Positions 61,976 to 64,000 of a stretch of DNA of 64,000 nt are shown here, in pieces (the first letter of the stretch is position 1; every line of letters starts with the position of its first letter). Below the pieces are notes generated by a model. It saw only the letters and a program-made list of their open reading frames with translations. It was not told the origin of the DNA and did not search any database. This stretch comes from Kribbella sp. NBC_00382 (GTDB taxonomy: Bacteria > Actinomycetota > Actinomycetes > Propionibacteriales > Kribbellaceae). The stretch covers positions 5,146,001 through 5,210,000 of the forward strand of contig NZ_CP107954.1 in the NCBI RefSeq assembly GCF_036067295.1, given 5' to 3'. The translations under genes and the position numbers were made by a program.

Positions 61976-62953
61976 TTACACAGCCGGGGTGGTCCCCGCG
62001 ACCCAATCCATGTCCGGGTAGCGGGTGCCCACCGGCTGGAGCTTGGAGAGGGAGGCAACGTCCTCGGGGGAGAGCTCGACCGCGAGGGCGCCTGCGTTCT
62101 CCTCCAGGTAGGTGCGGCGTTTGGTGCCTGGGATCGGGGCGATGTCGTTGCCCTGGGCAAGGAGCCAGGCGAGGGCGACCTGGCCGGGGGTTGCGTGGTT
62201 GCGAGCTGCGATGGTGCGGATCTGCTCGACCAGGGTGAGGTTGGCTTCGAGGTTCTCGGCGTCGAAGCGGGGGAGGGTCTTGCGGAAGTCGTTGTCCGCA
62301 AGATCTTCCTGGCCGACGATCCTGCCGGTCAGCATGCCGCGGCCGAGTGGGCTGTACGGTACGACGCCGATCCCGAGTTCGCGGCAGACCGCCAGCACCT
62401 CGGCCTCGATGTCACGGCTGAAGAGTGAGTACTCGCTCTGGACCGCGGCGATCGGATGCACGGCGTGCGCCCGGCGAATCGTGTCCGCGGACGGCTCGGA
62501 CAGACCGAGGTGCTTCACCTTGCCCGCCTCGACCAGCTCGGCCATCGCGCCGACGGTCTCCTCGATCGGTACCGAAGGATCGGCGCGGTGTTGGTAGTAC
62601 AGGTCGAGGTGGTCGACGCCAAGGCGGCTCAGCGAGGCATCGATCGCCGACCGCACGTACGTCGGTGAGCTGTCGAGCCGGATGAGCTTGTACGTCGCCG
62701 GGTCCATCACGATGCCGAACTTGCTGGCCAGCACCACCTCGTCGCGCCGGCCCGCGATGGCCTTGCCGACCAGCTCCTCATTTGAGCCGGCGGCGTACAT
62801 GTCAGCGGTATCGAGGAAGTTGATGCCGAGGTCGAGCGCACGCCGGAGGGTGGCGATCGACTCGGTGTCGTCACCGGGTCCGTAGCCGAAGCTCATCCCC
62901 ATGCAGCCGAGTCCGAGCCGGCTGACGTCAGGTCCATTGGTACCGAGAATCAC
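61976..62953 (-). CDS. Aldo/keto reductase
   Basis: 325-aa NADPH-dependent reductase; DTADMY, ASKFG and YYQHRAD hold the Asp/Tyr, Lys and His of the catalytic tetrad. It is a paralogue of the AKR at 49493. The MerR regulator gene lies upstream on the same strand, 73 bp away, and likely controls it either by read-through or from a second site. The convergent neighbour is the MBL gene. Substrate unknown; electrophilic aldehydes would fit next to the formaldehyde genes. Confidence 0.88.
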   Translation of the reverse strand: MILGTNGPDVSRLGLGCMGMSFGYGPGDDTESIATLRRALDLGINFLDTADMYAAGSNEELVGKAIAGRRDEVVLASKFGIVMDPATYKLIRLDSSPTYVRSAIDASLSRLGVDHLDLYYQHRADPSVPIEETVGAMAELVEAGKVKHLGLSEPSADTIRRAHAVHPIAAVQSEYSLFSRDIEAEVLAVCRELGIGVVPYSPLGRGMLTGRIVGQEDLADNDFRKTLPRFDAENLEANLTLVEQIRTIAARNHATPGQVALAWLLAQGNDIAPIPGTKRRTYLEENAGALAVELSPEDVASLSKLQPVGTRYPDMDWVAGTTPAV

Positions 62954-63026
62954 AGTTTCTCCTCGTGGAAGGCATGGCTCCGCCCACCGACATCCACAGG
63001 AATGCAGCCAGGCGTCGAGCGAAGGG

Positions 63027-63515
63027 TTAGGGAGTGCAGTCGCCGCCGTACGTGGCGATCTTGTAGTCGGTGACCGCGAGGGCCGCCTGCAGTTCGCGCA
63101 GCCGGCGCTGGATCGTGGCCCGGTGCTCCAGCATCAGCGCGAGCCGCTGCGGGGCAGTCGACTCGCCCTGGTACACCAGCTCCATGTAGTGGCTGATCGT
63201 GCCGATCGACATGTCCGACAGCCGCAGCCGGGTGATGAACACGATCCGGGCGAGAGCCTGCCGGTCGTACTGCCGGTAGCCGGCCTCGTCCCGCCCGGCG
63301 GTGATGAGGCCTGCGCGTTCGTAGTACCGGAGGGTGTGGGCGGTGAGCCCGGTCGCCGCGGCGGCCTCGGCGATCGTCAGGACGTCGGGGAGTTCATCCG
63401 GGAGCTCGAGCAACTGCAGCAGCTCGGGGTCCATCGGCGACAGCTGCGGGGTCTCGTAGCGCTCCGCGAACGCGTGACGGCGGTCGGAGGAGCTGAGGAC
63501 ACCCGTTGTGTTCAT
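63027..63515 (-). CDS. MerR-family transcriptional regulator
   Basis: 162 aa. A 44-residue leader of low conservation precedes the MerR winged helix: LTIAEAAAATGLTAHTLRYYERAGLI, then the wing GYRQYDRQALARIVFITRLR, and a dimerisation helix from about 100 to the end. One Cys only, close to the C-terminus (GGDCTP), so metal sensing by paired cysteines is unlikely and a drug or electrophile ligand is likelier. The promoter has a 19-bp spacer and perfect dyad. The start ATG at 63515 is at the predicted first nucleotide of the mRNA. Confidence 0.88.
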   Translation of the reverse strand: MNTTGVLSSSDRRHAFAERYETPQLSPMDPELLQLLELPDELPDVLTIAEAAAATGLTAHTLRYYERAGLITAGRDEAGYRQYDRQALARIVFITRLRLSDMSIGTISHYMELVYQGESTAPQRLALMLEHRATIQRRLRELQAALAVTDYKIATYGGDCTP

Positions 63516-63522
63516 GACTACG

Positions 63523-63553
63523 AACGTACGGGTTAGAGCGCGCTCTAACGCAA
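63523..63553 (-). promoter_or_regulatory. MerR-type promoter with 19-bp spacer and perfect dyad
   Basis: On the minus strand TTGCGT (63553-63548), a 19-bp spacer and TACGTT (63528-63523) form a promoter. The perfect 18-bp palindrome GTTAGAGCGCGCTCTAAC (63532-63549) fills the spacer. A 19-bp spacer that needs DNA untwisting by the regulator is the classical MerR arrangement. The ATG lies 7 nt after the -10. Confidence 0.82.
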
Positions 63554-63561
63554 GCCCCGGG

Positions 63562-63957
63562 TCAGGCGGGTTGCTGGCAGTCGGAGCAGGTGCCGAAGAT
63601 TTCGAGGGTGTGGCTGACGTCGGCGTAGCCGTGTTCGGCGGCGACCTTGTCGGCCCAGCGCTCGACGGCAGGGCCTTCCACCTCGACGGTGCGGCCGCAG
63701 TTGCGGCAGACGAGGTGATGGTGGTGACCCTTCGAGCAGCGCCGGTACGCCGTTTCGCCGTCGGCGGTGCGGAGTACGTCGACCTCACGGGAGTCGGCGA
63801 GAGCCTGCAGGGTCCGGTAGACCGTGGTCAGGCCGACGGCCTCACCAGCGCCCCGGAGTTCCTGGTGGATCTCCTGGGCCGTCCGGAAGTCGTCGAGATT
63901 GTCGAGCGCGGAAGCAACCGCCGCGCGCTGACGGGTCGAGCGTGTTCCGATGGCCAC
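63562..63957 (-). CDS. zur: Fur-family regulator, Zur-like (zinc uptake)
   Basis: 131-aa repressor. Winged helix with FRTAQEIHQELRGAGEAVGLTTVYRTLQALA, then the metal-binding dimer domain with CSKGHHHHLVCRNCGRTVEVEG and a second CSDC pair (GTCSDCQQ) that forms the structural zinc site with the first CxxC. The HHHH stretch and length are those of actinobacterial FurB/Zur rather than FurA. The GTG at 63957 has AGGAGG 4 nt upstream, whereas the ATG at 63972 overlaps that site and is not used. The end is 9 bp from the MerR promoter box. Confidence 0.87.
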   Translation of the reverse strand: MAIGTRSTRQRAAVASALDNLDDFRTAQEIHQELRGAGEAVGLTTVYRTLQALADSREVDVLRTADGETAYRRCSKGHHHHLVCRNCGRTVEVEGPAVERWADKVAAEHGYADVSHTLEIFGTCSDCQQPA

Positions 63958-64000
63958 CGTTCCTCCTGTCATCCCTTGCACCGTGATTTCCGCGGTAACT

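Overview
The window is GC-rich, actinobacterial DNA. GTG and TTG starts are common, a mycothiol-dependent formaldehyde dehydrogenase is present, HrcA is preceded by a CIRCE site, and the order hrcA-dnaJ-rsmE ... phoH-ybeY-hlyC-(cdd-like)-era ... recO-uppS ... zur is the usual actinobacterial housekeeping backbone. The gene families and the leuA attenuator fit a soil member of the Propionibacteriales such as Kribbella or a relative. That placement is inference from gene content. I see no rRNA, tRNA, insertion sequence, phage gene, CRISPR array or origin.

Region by region. 1-6.9 kb: the end of an MFS transporter, a PHP phosphatase, a MarR regulator divergent from an MDR oxidoreductase with a palindromic operator between them, a GMC oxidoreductase, and a DHA2 drug exporter with a cytosolic winged-helix tail. 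7-15.9 kb: hemW, an orphan solute-binding lipoprotein plus LacI regulator, two envelope proteins, a large patatin-like lipase and a DUF3097 protein. 15.9-24.4 kb: an inverted-repeat element, then a fatty-acyl-AMP ligase coupled to a collapsed Pks13-like protein, an NCS1 permease, a metallo-hydrolase, a lone EF-Tu domain-2 protein and a ThuA/Gfo-Idh pair. 24.4-35.7 kb: the chaperone operon (CIRCE-hrcA-dnaJ), rsmE, a methyltransferase, a sigma factor with a membrane-anchored partner, a zinc-phospholipase-like protein, and the phoH-ybeY-hlyC-cdd-like-era run. 35.7-40.8 kb: small regulators with divergent oxidoreductases (nitroreductase/LysR, SDR/AraC). 40.8-42.7 kb: leuA behind a leucine attenuator. 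42.7-51.3 kb: a GNAT-GNAT-Nudix fusion, small proteins, an asymmetric ABC exporter and two oxidoreductases. 51.3-56.4 kb: recO, a duplicated repeat region, two secreted proteins, uppS and a coiled-coil bicistron. 56.4-60.1 kb: an ABC-2 exporter operon with its own NarL-type two-component system. 60.2-64 kb: mycothiol-linked formaldehyde detoxification, an aldo/keto reductase under a MerR regulator, and Zur.

The most unusual parts are: (i) the FAAL/collapsed-PKS pair, in which the ACP serine is kept but the KS active site is absent and the AT nucleophile position is Gly; (ii) the ABC exporter with one canonical and one degenerate ATPase; (iii) the diverged ~200-bp direct repeats after recO; (iv) the inverted-repeat element at 16.0 kb; (v) a likely CTG start for phoH. 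Many genes here have a TANNNT box 6-10 nt before the start codon and no Shine-Dalgarno, which suggests frequent leaderless transcripts.
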